In this document: piece after piece, positions 24,741 to 33,702 of the stretch
How the letters are laid out: each line of letters starts with the position of its first letter
How positions within the stretch are numbered: the first letter of the stretch is position 1
The notes under the pieces: generated by a model
Database searches by the model: none
Told to the model about the DNA's origin: nothing
What the model saw: only the letters and a program-made list of their open reading frames with translations
Program-made: the position numbers and the translations under genes
Assembly (NCBI GenBank): GCA_964449445.1
Contig: CAYUZT010000006.1
Location: 1 to 64,000, forward strand
Direction: 5' to 3'
DNA: 64,000 nt
Origin: JABFSS01 sp964449445
GTDB lineage: Bacteria > Patescibacteriota > Gracilibacteria > Peribacterales > Peribacteraceae

Positions 24741-26414
24741 CTATCTTCCCGGACACTTCCCCCGAAGCGCTTCCAGCAGATCGCCCGCATTGAGCGCATC
24801 AAACTTCTTTCCAAATTCTCCTGCGAGAGACTTCGCTCGTTCATCGTAGAGCTGTGGATCCGCCCATGTGGTGCGTGGATCGAGTACCGATGGATCGATG
24901 CCCGGGCATTCGCGTGGGACGAGCAGATGGAAGAGCGGGTCTTCACGGTATGGAACGTCTTTCAGCTGACCGCAGAGTGCAGCATCAACAAGTCGACGCG
25001 TGAGAGTGATATCCATCCTTTTTCCAACTCCAACAGGTCCCCCACTCCAGCCTGTATTGATCAAATACATTTCCGGACGGTGCTGAGAGACATATTTCTG
25101 GAACAAGTTGAGATAATCTTCACTGTGCCGGGGCATGAATGCGCCGCCGAAGAACCGGGAGAACGTCGACTGCGGCGCGGTGATGCCGGTTTCGGTGCCC
25201 GCAAGCTTGCTCGTGTAGCCGAGCAGGAACCACAACATGGCTTGTGGGAGCGGAAGTTTAGCAACGGGTGGCAGAATCCCCTGCGCGTCCGCGGTCAGGA
25301 AAATAATGGTGGAAGGATGCACTCCTCGGGCATCGGTTTTCACCGTTTTAAGTCGGGAGAGCACATACGCAGCGCGGGAATTTTCCGTGAGGCGAGTGTC
25401 GTGCACGTCGACGGACCCATCCGGATACGTCATCGCATTCTCGACGAGCGGTCGCGGATCATTTTCGGTAATTTCTCCGAACACCGCATCGTAGATATCG
25501 GGTTCTTTCTGCTGCGAGAGATTGACGAGCTTCGCGTAGCACCCGTATTCCAGATTTGCGACTCCGTTTGGCGACCAGAGATGCTCATCATCGCCGATCA
25601 TCGTGAGTCCAGGACCGCTGGAGAGAGTCGTCTTGCCTGTTCCTGAAAGACCGAGGAAGAGATGAGTCGACCCATGCGTGTCTTCGACCGCTGCGCAGTG
25701 GAGCGGAAGAACTCCGCTTGCGGGCAAGAGATGGTTCATGGCTGTGAAAAGTGTTTTCTTTACTGCTCCCAGGTACGACGTTCCAAAAATAATTGCCGCG
25801 CGACGCTCGAAGTCCATGAGAATCGTATGATCGACAGTCTTGCCTGCCCGAACGCCGTTCGAAGCGGGCGGGCCATTCACTTCCCGCAGAATGCCACGGT
25901 ACTTTCCCGTTCGGATGTGATCCCAGGGCAATACCAGCAACGTGAACCCGTGATCGACGAAGTCACTCGTGCCGATATCTCCCGGCACGGGACGGAACAT
26001 AGTGTATGTGAAGAGAGCAGTAAGCGCCGAATCGCTGATTGTCCGGACGGGTAATGCGAACTGCGTCTCTGCAGAAACGCTGCGATCGGTGATGTAGAGA
26101 TGATCTTTTTTCTTGAGGAGTCCGAGAGCGTCCTCGAACAGTGCATCGAAGACGTCGGGGGCAATCGCACGGTTATTCGGCTGTGCCCAATCGACGCTTT
26201 GATCATGATCGTGACGGACCGTGTAGGTATCCTGCGGAATTCTCCCCGTCGCGTGGGGAGCACCCCACACCGAAAGCGCGCCGTTTTTGGTGAGTATCGC
26301 CTGCCCAAATTGCAGTGCATCAGCAATCAGAAGACTCTGCGGCGGATTAAATTGCGCCGAGGCATGCGTCCGGAGTTTCAGCTTCTGTTCAAGAAGTGTG
26401 GCGAAAGGGCTCAT
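24741..26414 (-). CDS. pckA: Phosphoenolpyruvate carboxykinase (ATP)
   Basis: 557 aa from the ATG at 26414; upstream codons in frame lack similarity to the family. It converts oxaloacetate and ATP to PEP and CO2 for gluconeogenesis, or the reverse in fermentative anaplerosis. Signatures are the kinase-1a loop GLSGTGKTT (255-263), the metal-binding GDDEH (274-278) and RFFGGAFMPRHSEDY, which resembles the family's late conserved region. It is slightly longer than E. coli PckA. The sugar-polymer genes that follow on the opposite strand fit a gluconeogenesis/storage theme. Confidence 0.95.
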   Translation of the reverse strand: MSPFATLLEQKLKLRTHASAQFNPPQSLLIADALQFGQAILTKNGALSVWGAPHATGRIPQDTYTVRHDHDQSVDWAQPNNRAIAPDVFDALFEDALGLLKKKDHLYITDRSVSAETQFALPVRTISDSALTALFTYTMFRPVPGDIGTSDFVDHGFTLLVLPWDHIRTGKYRGILREVNGPPASNGVRAGKTVDHTILMDFERRAAIIFGTSYLGAVKKTLFTAMNHLLPASGVLPLHCAAVEDTHGSTHLFLGLSGTGKTTLSSGPGLTMIGDDEHLWSPNGVANLEYGCYAKLVNLSQQKEPDIYDAVFGEITENDPRPLVENAMTYPDGSVDVHDTRLTENSRAAYVLSRLKTVKTDARGVHPSTIIFLTADAQGILPPVAKLPLPQAMLWFLLGYTSKLAGTETGITAPQSTFSRFFGGAFMPRHSEDYLNLFQKYVSQHRPEMYLINTGWSGGPVGVGKRMDITLTRRLVDAALCGQLKDVPYREDPLFHLLVPRECPGIDPSVLDPRTTWADPQLYDERAKSLAGEFGKKFDALNAGDLLEALRGKCPGR

Positions 26415-26703
26415 GGAATCGATAAAGGAAGAGTGCGGACAGGATAACGATGAATATGGTTTGGATAGTTGAAATTGGAAAGTGGAAAGTGGATAACAAC
26501 GGAAATACCGCAATGGCAAATCGAAAAAGGCATGGCGCCGAAGCCATGAGACTTTTGCGAAGCGAAACACGGAAGGCGCGCGGGTGGGAAATTGTTGGAG
26601 CAAGCAAAAGTCTCAATGGCGGAGGCATTTGGAGAGACTTGCACAGAGAATATTTCCTGTTGTTATCACCTCTTCCTCCATCGCGTTTTCGGCTTTCTTC
26701 TGC

Positions 26704-26709
26704 TATAAT
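26704..26709 (+). promoter_or_regulatory. TATAAT box before the GlgA-like gene
   Basis: A perfect TATAAT about 100 bp before the ATG at 26808. If used, it would give an untranslated leader of roughly 90 nt containing the palindrome at 26729-26763. No good -35 box is seen. Confidence 0.4.
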
Positions 26710-26728
26710 CATGAGATTTCTCTGCCTG

Positions 26729-26763
26729 CCCGCCGAAGTCCGCCAGAGGCGGACGAAGGCGGG
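26729..26763. repeat. GC-rich imperfect palindrome
   Basis: Arms CCCGCCGAAGTCCGCC and GGCGGACGAAGGCGGG with an AGA loop; the outer and inner six base pairs match and the middle does not. Sequences of this kind are common between genes in CPR genomes. Confidence 0.7.
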
Positions 26764-26807
26764 AACCCACCTCAGAGAGAGATCACCACACAAAAACACA
26801 CAACCCA

Positions 26808-28046
26808 ATGTCGCTCCGTACGCTCATGTTCGGCTGGGAATATCCCCCAAAACATTCGGGGGGTCTTGGCGTTGCGTGCCAGGGACTTGTCCGAGGATTG
26901 CTGAAACAGAACGTCGCGGTAACGCTCGTGCTCCCCTCCTCTGTCGATACAGGAAGCGATGATGTGGATCTGAGGCACCCTGGCAGTGATCTATTTTCGT
27001 CGATCACGGTGAAAAGCGGTCTGCAACCCTACGACTCGCTGCACACGTATGCGGCTCGCATGGGATCCCTCCCGCTCCCGCTCTCGGAACTCTACGGTCC
27101 GGACTTGGGCAGCGCCGTGGAACGCTACACCGCTATGAGTGTGGAACTAACGAAGGATGTTCAGCCCGATGTCGTCCACTGCCACGACTGGATGACGCTC
27201 GAGGCAGGTATACGGGCGTCGCGCCACCACCGGCGGCCGCTCGTCGCGCACGTGCATGCGACGGAACTGGACCGAACGCACTTTCGGCCGAATGAATGGA
27301 TTGCGCTGCGTGAACGAAACGGTCTTCTGCAGGCGGACAAAGTGATCGCGGTCAGTAACTACACCAAGAGCATTCTCACAAAATATTATGGCATTCCCGG
27401 TGATCGCATCGCCGTGATCCATAACGGACACGATCCGCATCGCACACACATCACGCCCTGCGTGATTTCGAAAACCGGATCCGCTAAGCGTCCGCTCGTG
27501 CTCTTCCTCGGCCGATTGACTGTGCAAAAAAACCCCTGGCAGTTTCTGGAGATCGCGACAAAAGTCCGGCAACTCAATCCCTCCGTCCAATTCGTGATGG
27601 CGGGAGACGGTTCGATGCTTCCGGAGTTGATTGATCGCGCGTGCGAGCTGGGACTCGGCGACAACATGGTATTTGCAGGCAAAGTGAGTAATCGGGAGGC
27701 GCTCAGCCTGTATGCCGCCGCCGACTGCTTCGTGATGCCATCGGTGAGTGAGCCGTTCGGTCTTGTTGCACTGGAAGCGATTGCCCATGGCACTCCCGTC
27801 ATCGTCAGCAAACAATCCGGCGTCTCCGAAGTGCTCGATCACGCATTCAAAGTCGACTACTGGGACTCGGACAAAATGGCCGACTGCATTTTGACGATCC
27901 TGCGCGAGGAACCGCTTGCGCAGCAGCTGCGCAGCGAAGCGCCGCGACTCCTGCAGAGACTCAGCTGGCAAAACCAGGCCGGGAAAGTCCATTCGATCTA
28001 CCACGACCTCATCCAGTCCAACTCCATTCTCCATTCAACCATCTAA
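26808..28046 (+). CDS. GT4-family glycosyltransferase, glycogen synthase-like
   Basis: 412 aa. FGWEYPPKHSGGLG at residues 8-21 is the donor/acceptor loop typical of GlgA-like and related GT4 enzymes, and SEPFGLVALE holds the E-x7-E nucleotide-sugar motif. The GT-B fold with two Rossmann halves is of normal length. It is predicted to use ADP- or UDP-glucose to extend an alpha-glucan. The following GH57 and GH15 genes on the same strand would trim or degrade such a polymer, so the three form a storage-glucan set. Confidence 0.85.
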   Translation: MSLRTLMFGWEYPPKHSGGLGVACQGLVRGLLKQNVAVTLVLPSSVDTGSDDVDLRHPGSDLFSSITVKSGLQPYDSLHTYAARMGSLPLPLSELYGPDLGSAVERYTAMSVELTKDVQPDVVHCHDWMTLEAGIRASRHHRRPLVAHVHATELDRTHFRPNEWIALRERNGLLQADKVIAVSNYTKSILTKYYGIPGDRIAVIHNGHDPHRTHITPCVISKTGSAKRPLVLFLGRLTVQKNPWQFLEIATKVRQLNPSVQFVMAGDGSMLPELIDRACELGLGDNMVFAGKVSNREALSLYAAADCFVMPSVSEPFGLVALEAIAHGTPVIVSKQSGVSEVLDHAFKVDYWDSDKMADCILTILREEPLAQQLRSEAPRLLQRLSWQNQAGKVHSIYHDLIQSNSILHSTI

Positions 28047-28094
28047 CCATCCTTCCATCCGTTCATCCGACCATTCGTTCTTGCATCGTAGTAC

Positions 28095-29438
28095 ATGAAT
28101 AACACACATCCCCTCATCTGCCTCTACTTCCAAGTCCACCAACCCTACCGGTTGCGTGACCTGCGCATCACGGACATCGGTCAGGGGGATGCGCAGTACT
28201 TTGACAGCGAAAAGAATCGCGCGATCTTCCGCAAAGTCGCGGAAAAATGCTATCTCCCGGCAAACACGTTGATGCTCGGGCTCGTGAAGACGTATCCGGA
28301 CTTCTCCATCGCATACTCGCTCTCCGGCAGTTTCCTGGATCAGTGCGAAGAGTACGGGCAGGACGTTCTGGAATCGTTCCGCGCACTGTCGAAGACTGGC
28401 AAAGTAGAATTTTTGGCGGAGACCTACAACCATTCACTGAGCTCCATCAAATCACTGGAAGAATTCTGCCAGCAGACAAAGCAGCACGTACAGAAGATCA
28501 AATCTCTCTTTGGACAAACACCGACGATCTTCCGCAATACCGAACTGATCTACAGTAACGAGCTCGCGCAGATCGCACTCCTCATGGGCTTTCGCGGGAT
28601 ACTCGCGGAGGGGGCCGACCACATTTTGCAGGGACGAAGCCCCAACATGCCGTTCATTCCGCCTGCATTCACACTGCCTGCAGAAACACAGAGAGCTATT
28701 CAGCAAATATTTCCTCATCAAGCCATCCGGCTGGAGCGAGGACGGCAAGGAGAGGCGTGCGGAGGCGGCTGCCGGGCCGAGCGGAAGACGGATGGCGCAG
28801 ATGTGATCAATGTCCTGCTCAAAAACTACAAACTGAGCGACGACGTCGCCTTCCGGTTCTCCGACCGCTCATGGATCGGGTATCCCCTCCATGCCGATAC
28901 GTTTACGGACTGGCTCATGGGATCCGGCGGTCACAGCGTGAACCTGTTCATGGACTACGAAACGTTCGGCGAACACCAATGGGCCGATACCGGCATTTTC
29001 GAATTCCTGCAAGCGCTTCCAAAGCTCTGGCAGGAGCGCGGCATTCGCGCGGCAACGCCATCGCAGGTGCTCGACGCATGGAAAGACCGACCCTGCGACA
29101 CATTTGATGCACACAACGTGGTGTCCTGGGCCGATATCGAACGCGATCTCTCTGCTTGGCAGGGAAACCGTATCCAAACAGCCGCACTGGACGCCGTCTA
29201 CGCATTGGAAACGGCGGTCAAGAATGCAAACGATCCGGAACTCCTCAAAACATGGCGGCGCCTACAGACCTCCGATCACTTCTACTACATGTCGACCAAG
29301 TACTGGAGCGACGGCGACGTGCACAAGTATTTCAGTCCGTATGAATCTCCCTATGAAGCCTATCGACGCTTTAGTCATGCACTATGCGATTTAAAAATTC
29401 GCACCACACAAACCAAAAATCCGAAAAACGAAATTTGA
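28095..29438 (+). CDS. GH57-family alpha-glucan hydrolase/transferase
   Basis: 447 aa. HQPYRL at 15-20, the nucleophile E150 in IFRNTELIY and the acid/base D287 in FMDYETFGEHQW mark GH57. The family includes alpha-amylases and 4-alpha-glucanotransferases, so the exact activity is open. Residues about 210-236 (with GEACGGGCRAER) form a low-complexity, GC-rich segment that looks inserted. No signal peptide, so it acts inside the cell, on glucan made by the neighbouring GT4 enzyme (inference). Confidence 0.88.
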   Translation: MNNTHPLICLYFQVHQPYRLRDLRITDIGQGDAQYFDSEKNRAIFRKVAEKCYLPANTLMLGLVKTYPDFSIAYSLSGSFLDQCEEYGQDVLESFRALSKTGKVEFLAETYNHSLSSIKSLEEFCQQTKQHVQKIKSLFGQTPTIFRNTELIYSNELAQIALLMGFRGILAEGADHILQGRSPNMPFIPPAFTLPAETQRAIQQIFPHQAIRLERGRQGEACGGGCRAERKTDGADVINVLLKNYKLSDDVAFRFSDRSWIGYPLHADTFTDWLMGSGGHSVNLFMDYETFGEHQWADTGIFEFLQALPKLWQERGIRAATPSQVLDAWKDRPCDTFDAHNVVSWADIERDLSAWQGNRIQTAALDAVYALETAVKNANDPELLKTWRRLQTSDHFYYMSTKYWSDGDVHKYFSPYESPYEAYRRFSHALCDLKIRTTQTKNPKNEI

Positions 29439-29487
29439 AATTTGAAATTTTTTCGTACTTCGTACTTCGTGCTTCTCATTTCCCCTC
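29439..29487. repeat. Low-complexity spacer
   Basis: The gap between the GH57 and GH15 genes is made of short tandem words (GAAATTT, then TTCGTACTTCGTACTTCG). No promoter is obvious. Confidence 0.5.
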
Positions 29488-31533
29488 ATGCCACGATCAT
29501 TAGTCCTCGGCAACGGCACTCTCCTCGCGACCTTCGATGCCAATCTCCAGATGCGAGATTTCTACTATCCCCACGTGGGCATGGAGGACCAGACGACGTA
29601 TCAGCACGTGCATCGCGTCGGCGTCTTTGTGGAAGGAAGAGGATTCGCATGGTGGGATGATCCCTCGTGGGTGATTACACCCCAGTACGAAGCCGAAACG
29701 CTCGTGGGCAAATCGACACTGAGAAATGAAAAACTGGGATTGCAGATTATCGCGCAGGATTACGTGCACCCCGTGCATAATGTGCTCGTGCGTCACCTGA
29801 CGGTGCGAAGTCTCGATGAACATGTGCGATCGGCACGGTTCTTCTTCCACCACGATTTCCACATATACGGCGACAAGCAGAAGGACACCGCATTCTACGA
29901 ACCGTACACAAACAGCGTTATTCATTACCGGCAGAATCGCTACTTCCTGGTGGGAGGCGAAACGTCACAGCCCATCGAATGCCGATCAGGAGTCCGAGCC
30001 GAAAAATACGCATCAGTTCTGCGAAGTATGGAACAGCTCAAGACTTGCGGGATCACGGCATTTGCCATCGGCAAATCGGAATATCGGGGACTGGAAGGCA
30101 CATGGAAAGACGCGGAAGACGGCGAACTGGGAGGAAACCCCATTGAACAAGGATCCGTCGATTCCACCGTCGGCATTTGGTGCTCTGTTGGAACAGGTGC
30201 CGACACCGATGTCACCCTGTGGCTCTGCGCAGGGAAGTCACTCGATGACGTTTTGCAGCTACAGCAGAAAGTGCTGCAGGAAACACCGGAGCGGCTCCAG
30301 CGCAATTGCCGGAATTTCTGGAAGAGCTGGGCGAACAAAGTTCCGCGGGAGTTCGGCTCGCTGTCGCCCCAGTTGATCGAACTCTACAAGCGCAGTCTCC
30401 TCGTCATCCGCACGCACGCCGACGAAGCGGGAGGCATTGTGGCGGCAGCCGATAACGACATCCAGGCGTTCAACCGCGATACCTACACGTACGTGTGGCC
30501 TCGGGACGGCGCGTTCGTTTCCGTCGCGCTCGACCATGCGGGCTACAGCGAAGTGGCGCGCAAATTCTACCGCTTCTGCATGCAAATTCAGATGCCCGAT
30601 GGCTACCTGCTCCATAAATACAATCCCGACGGGTCTCTCGGCTCCTCGTGGCACCCGTGGTTCCGCGATCACCAGGCGCAGCTGCCGATTCAGGAAGATG
30701 AAACCGCGCTCGTGCTCTACGGCGCATGGAAGCACTTCCAGGTGAACCATGATTTCGAATTCCTCCAGGATTTCTACGAGAACTTCGGCAAGAAGGCTGC
30801 GCAGTTTTTGGTCGATTTTCGCGAAGCAGAGACGGGCCTGCCGCTCCCCAGCTACGATCCATGGGAGGAACACAGTGGCATTTTCACCTACACCACGGCG
30901 TGTGCAATCGCCGGTCTCCACGCCGCAGGGGAAATCGCGCATATCCTGGGGCACCATCGCCACTCGGAGCATTATCAAACGACTGCGGATGAGATGCGCC
31001 AGGCGATGTTCTTCCATCTGTTCGATGAAGACACGAAACGGTTCATGAAGAAGATCAAACGGAAGGACGGCAAGACCGTCGAGCGCGATACGACGCTGGA
31101 CGCGAGCATTGTCGCCGTGTGGCTTCTCGGTGTCCTTCCCCCGGATGACCCCCGGGTGATCTCCACGATGGAACAACTGGAGAAATCATTGACGGTAAGG
31201 ACCCCGGTGGGTGGCCTTGCACGCTATCCGCTCGATTTCTACCAGACCGCCGTTCCCCATAGCGCCGAGATCCCGGGAAATCCCTGGATCATCACCACTC
31301 TCTGGCTCGCACAGTGGCAGATTGCGTGTGCGAAGACGGCAAAAGACCTTGCTGCGCCCAAAGCCATTCTCGAATGGGTCAACAAGAACGCAACGAAGTC
31401 GGGCCTTCTGCCGGAACAGCTGCATCCGATCACCGGCGCACACCTTTCGGTCTCCCCGCTGATCTGGAGTCATGCGACGTACGTGGAGACCGTGCTGAAA
31501 TTCGTCGAAAAGGAAAAGAATTTCACAGAATGA
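29488..31533 (+). CDS. GH15-family glucoamylase-like glycoside hydrolase
   Basis: 681 aa. An N-terminal beta-sandwich (about 1-285) precedes an (alpha/alpha)6 barrel. YVWPRDGAF (335-343) and QEDETALVLYG (402-412; catalytic Glu E403 or E405) match bacterial GH15 enzymes, and LPEQLHP near the end supplies the second Glu. It releases glucose from alpha-glucans or trehalose. There is no signal peptide, so it is probably intracellular. It completes the GT4-GH57-GH15 run. Confidence 0.9.
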   Translation: MPRSLVLGNGTLLATFDANLQMRDFYYPHVGMEDQTTYQHVHRVGVFVEGRGFAWWDDPSWVITPQYEAETLVGKSTLRNEKLGLQIIAQDYVHPVHNVLVRHLTVRSLDEHVRSARFFFHHDFHIYGDKQKDTAFYEPYTNSVIHYRQNRYFLVGGETSQPIECRSGVRAEKYASVLRSMEQLKTCGITAFAIGKSEYRGLEGTWKDAEDGELGGNPIEQGSVDSTVGIWCSVGTGADTDVTLWLCAGKSLDDVLQLQQKVLQETPERLQRNCRNFWKSWANKVPREFGSLSPQLIELYKRSLLVIRTHADEAGGIVAAADNDIQAFNRDTYTYVWPRDGAFVSVALDHAGYSEVARKFYRFCMQIQMPDGYLLHKYNPDGSLGSSWHPWFRDHQAQLPIQEDETALVLYGAWKHFQVNHDFEFLQDFYENFGKKAAQFLVDFREAETGLPLPSYDPWEEHSGIFTYTTACAIAGLHAAGEIAHILGHHRHSEHYQTTADEMRQAMFFHLFDEDTKRFMKKIKRKDGKTVERDTTLDASIVAVWLLGVLPPDDPRVISTMEQLEKSLTVRTPVGGLARYPLDFYQTAVPHSAEIPGNPWIITTLWLAQWQIACAKTAKDLAAPKAILEWVNKNATKSGLLPEQLHPITGAHLSVSPLIWSHATYVETVLKFVEKEKNFTE

Positions 31534-31567
31534 AGGAGCAGGCGTTCCCGCCTGCGCTCCCGTGGTT

Positions 31568-31573
31568 TATACT
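31568..31573 (+). promoter_or_regulatory. -10 box of the gene at 31582
   Basis: TATACT ends 8 nt before a GTG start; supports GTG at 31582 and a leaderless transcript. Confidence 0.5.
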
Positions 31574-31581
31574 GTGTTCCT

Positions 31582-32421
31582 GTGAAGTTCATATTGCACC
31601 ACGCCATCGCTTCAGTCGTCATATCAATGATAGCGATTCCCTCTTTGAGTCTCGCTCAGCAATCCTCCTCCAGTTCCGCTCCCGCAGAATCGGATGTGAT
31701 TCGCGAAGATCGGGAATTCCGGCTGCGCGGTTTTGTCGAGAGTATTGAGGAAGGCACTGTGCAGGAAACGCAATTCCGGGAGCAAAGTGCAGCATATTTC
31801 GCCAAACGCGCGCAGCATCGTCGAATATGCCGTGACGATCTACGAAAGGCAAACAAAATGACTCTCATGAGTACGCTCCTGCGGTGCTACAGAAGCGAAC
31901 TCAGTTCCCTCAAGGATTTCGCGCAGAAGCAGGAAGAGATCTTCGCGGACATCTCTGGTCTGATCCCCACCATCCGTTCACAAGCGGTAAAGAGCGCCAA
32001 AGAGCTGAGCGATGCCCTCACAACGGTCATCTTTGCCATCGATAGCGGCGTCTACGAAACAAAAGACGACGTCCTGGAAGCGAAACGGAATCTCTACCGC
32101 AAGTACCAGCTGCCGCTCTGGAGCAATTGGACAATGGTGCGAGCCGATCGGACATTGACGTGGATTGCCCATCTCATCGAAAAAATCGACAGGCTGACGG
32201 AAGCGGAAAAAGAGCGCGGACTTGATCGCAGCGAACTCAGTGACGCTCGCTCATGCCTCACGGCGCAGGAAATCGCTCTGAGACCATTGATCCAGGCCGC
32301 TGCAGAAAACCGCGGAGAGAAGCTCGCAGCGTCACTCCTTGCACTACAGGAGTGCGTGAAGATCGTGCAAGGAATTCCGCGCGTTCTGACCGAATCGGGA
32401 TCGCTTCTTCTGCCACAATAA
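31582..32421 (+). CDS. Exported helical protein of unknown function
   Basis: 279 aa from a GTG that follows a TATACT box. A signal peptide covers residues 1 to about 25 (ASVVISMIAIPSLSLA, cleavage before QQSSSSS). The mature part is almost entirely helical and charged, with a Ser-rich linker first. Six Cys in the mature part (for example RRICRDDL, LLRCYRSEL) may form disulfides. No family is recognised. Confidence 0.65.
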   Translation: MKFILHHAIASVVISMIAIPSLSLAQQSSSSSAPAESDVIREDREFRLRGFVESIEEGTVQETQFREQSAAYFAKRAQHRRICRDDLRKANKMTLMSTLLRCYRSELSSLKDFAQKQEEIFADISGLIPTIRSQAVKSAKELSDALTTVIFAIDSGVYETKDDVLEAKRNLYRKYQLPLWSNWTMVRADRTLTWIAHLIEKIDRLTEAEKERGLDRSELSDARSCLTAQEIALRPLIQAAAENRGEKLAASLLALQECVKIVQGIPRVLTESGSLLLPQ

Positions 32422-32452
32422 TTTTTCATCGAGGAAAAGACCGGACGAATGA

Positions 32453-32483
32453 TTGACAGAAGATAGAAAAGGTGAAATGATAT
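32453..32483 (+). promoter_or_regulatory. Shared-type promoter, copy 2
   Basis: TTGACA (32453-32458), 19 bp, TGATAT (32478-32483), 7 nt before the ATG at 32491. Matches the element at 24253-24283 in spacing and in the TGAAATGATATTTT word. Confidence 0.5.
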
Positions 32484-32490
32484 TTTTGCT

Positions 32491-33072
32491 ATGGCAAGTC
32501 ACGAAAATTCTTCATTCCGACCCGGCAGAATTGACCGCACTCAGCTAGGAATAATCGCGGCAGGTTTGTTTATGGTTGCTGGAGGAAGTGCGGTGCTCAT
32601 CGAACAGAACATGCGTATTAGAGAGTTCAGGCAAACGTTGAAAGCACGTGACGCTCAAGGTCCCATGAATTTAAAGAAAGATATTCCTCTTGCGAATGGA
32701 GCACCTCCTCCCGAGTTTCTTCCGAGGAAACAAGATCCAATTCTGTGGATGAGCGATGCGGAACTCGAGGCATTTATACGCGATTGTTCTGCCAAGCTCC
32801 AGAAGAATCCAAATGATGCTGCAATTCTTGAACAGCGCGGTGACGCATATGTAAGAAAAGAGATGAAGACTCTCGCTGCAGCGGATTATCGTCAGGCACT
32901 GAAGATTGTTCAACAAGAAAATTCGAGAAGTACATTGCCAGGCACAGTCACTGTAGATGCAGGCGGTGAAGTTATCGGAGACACAGACAACTCTGGTTAC
33001 CGTCGCAATGCACTCGAGAGAAAAATTCAAGAAATCGAGCAGCCACCTCCTGACGATGATCCAATACTCTAA
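32491..33072 (+). CDS. Membrane-anchored protein with TPR-like segment
   Basis: 193 aa. One N-terminal membrane helix (about 18-38, LGIIAAGLFMVAGGSAVLIE) anchors a polar domain. Residues 92-132 (LQKNPNDAAILEQRGDAYVR, then a second helix ending ADYRQALKI) look like a single TPR-type helix pair. Function unknown. It is expressed from a promoter like that of the membrane protein at 24288, so the two may be co-regulated. Confidence 0.65.
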   Translation: MASHENSSFRPGRIDRTQLGIIAAGLFMVAGGSAVLIEQNMRIREFRQTLKARDAQGPMNLKKDIPLANGAPPPEFLPRKQDPILWMSDAELEAFIRDCSAKLQKNPNDAAILEQRGDAYVRKEMKTLAAADYRQALKIVQQENSRSTLPGTVTVDAGGEVIGDTDNSGYRRNALERKIQEIEQPPPDDDPIL

Positions 33073-33075
33073 TGA

Positions 33076-33081
33076 TATGCT
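33076..33081 (+). promoter_or_regulatory. -10 box of the YgjP-like gene
   Basis: TATGCT, 6 nt before the ATG at 33088. Confidence 0.5.
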
Positions 33082-33087
33082 AACAGC

Positions 33088-33702
33088 ATGTCAGCAGTTC
33101 CTATCCTGATTCAACGTACCCGCAACCGCCACTCACGCGCGGTGTTGCAGAATGACACCATCGTCATTCGCCTCGCACGGAATTTGTCGCAATGGGAAGA
33201 ACAGAAGCACATTCAGAACCTTTTCCAGCGCATGAGTGTGATGCTGCAGAGGCAGCGCCAGCGGATTCGTATCATTCCCCTCAGAGCTCTTCCGCAGGAA
33301 CAACGGGACGTTGCCGCGCTCGTGCATCAGCTAAACGCCGACACATTCAACGTACCGCTCGGAAACATTCGCCTGCGCGCGATGCGCAGCCAGTGGGGCA
33401 GTTGTTCTTCCCGGGGAAACATCACGCTGAATACCGCCCTCCTACAACTCTCTCGTCCATTACTTGAATACGTGATCATCCACGAGCTCGCGCATAGGAT
33501 TGTAAAAAATCATTCGAAAAGATTTTGGGATCTAGTGGAAAGCGTGTGTCCCGGGTCGAAAGAGGCAAGACGAGAGCTACGAACGTACACGCTCACAAAA
33601 GCTTCGTCAGCGGCTCCCCTGCCCTCTCCATCAACTCCCCCAGCAGAAATACCGGCAATCCCACCACGGAGGACCAGTCTCCGTCGATTCTTTCGATTAT
33701 AA
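33088..33702 (+). CDS. YgjP-like (DUF45) zinc metallopeptidase
   Basis: 204 aa. QWGSCSSRGNITLN (102-115) and IIHELAHRIVKNHSKRFW (130-147) are the family hallmark: HELAH at 132-136 and H142 as third ligand, as in the SprT/M48-like YgjP group. Cytoplasmic; the target is unknown. The Ser/Pro-rich C-terminal 40 residues overlap the convergent maf gene by 110 bp; homologues usually end soon after the NHSKRFW region, so this tail is extra. Confidence 0.88.
   Translation: MSAVPILIQRTRNRHSRAVLQNDTIVIRLARNLSQWEEQKHIQNLFQRMSVMLQRQRQRIRIIPLRALPQEQRDVAALVHQLNADTFNVPLGNIRLRAMRSQWGSCSSRGNITLNTALLQLSRPLLEYVIIHELAHRIVKNHSKRFWDLVESVCPGSKEARRELRTYTLTKASSAAPLPSPSTPPAEIPAIPPRRTSLRRFFRL

Larger units (their letters stand above)
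26415..26807. other. Divergent non-coding region with structured repeats
   Basis: 393 bp without a gene. It holds an inverted repeat (GCCATGAGACTTTTGC at 26543-26558 against 26604-26620, one unpaired base), a TATAAT box at 26704-26709 for the plus-strand glycosyltransferase, and an imperfect GC-rich palindrome at 26729-26763. The words GGAAAGTGGAAAGTGG near 26475 recur in reverse before the DUF35 fusion (near 22590). Confidence 0.6.

Noticed and set aside
28738..28800. GC-rich segment of the GH57 gene as another inserted palindromic repeat
   Set aside because: It looks inserted by composition, but I could not match it to any other repeat in the window, so it is only noted in the gene entry.
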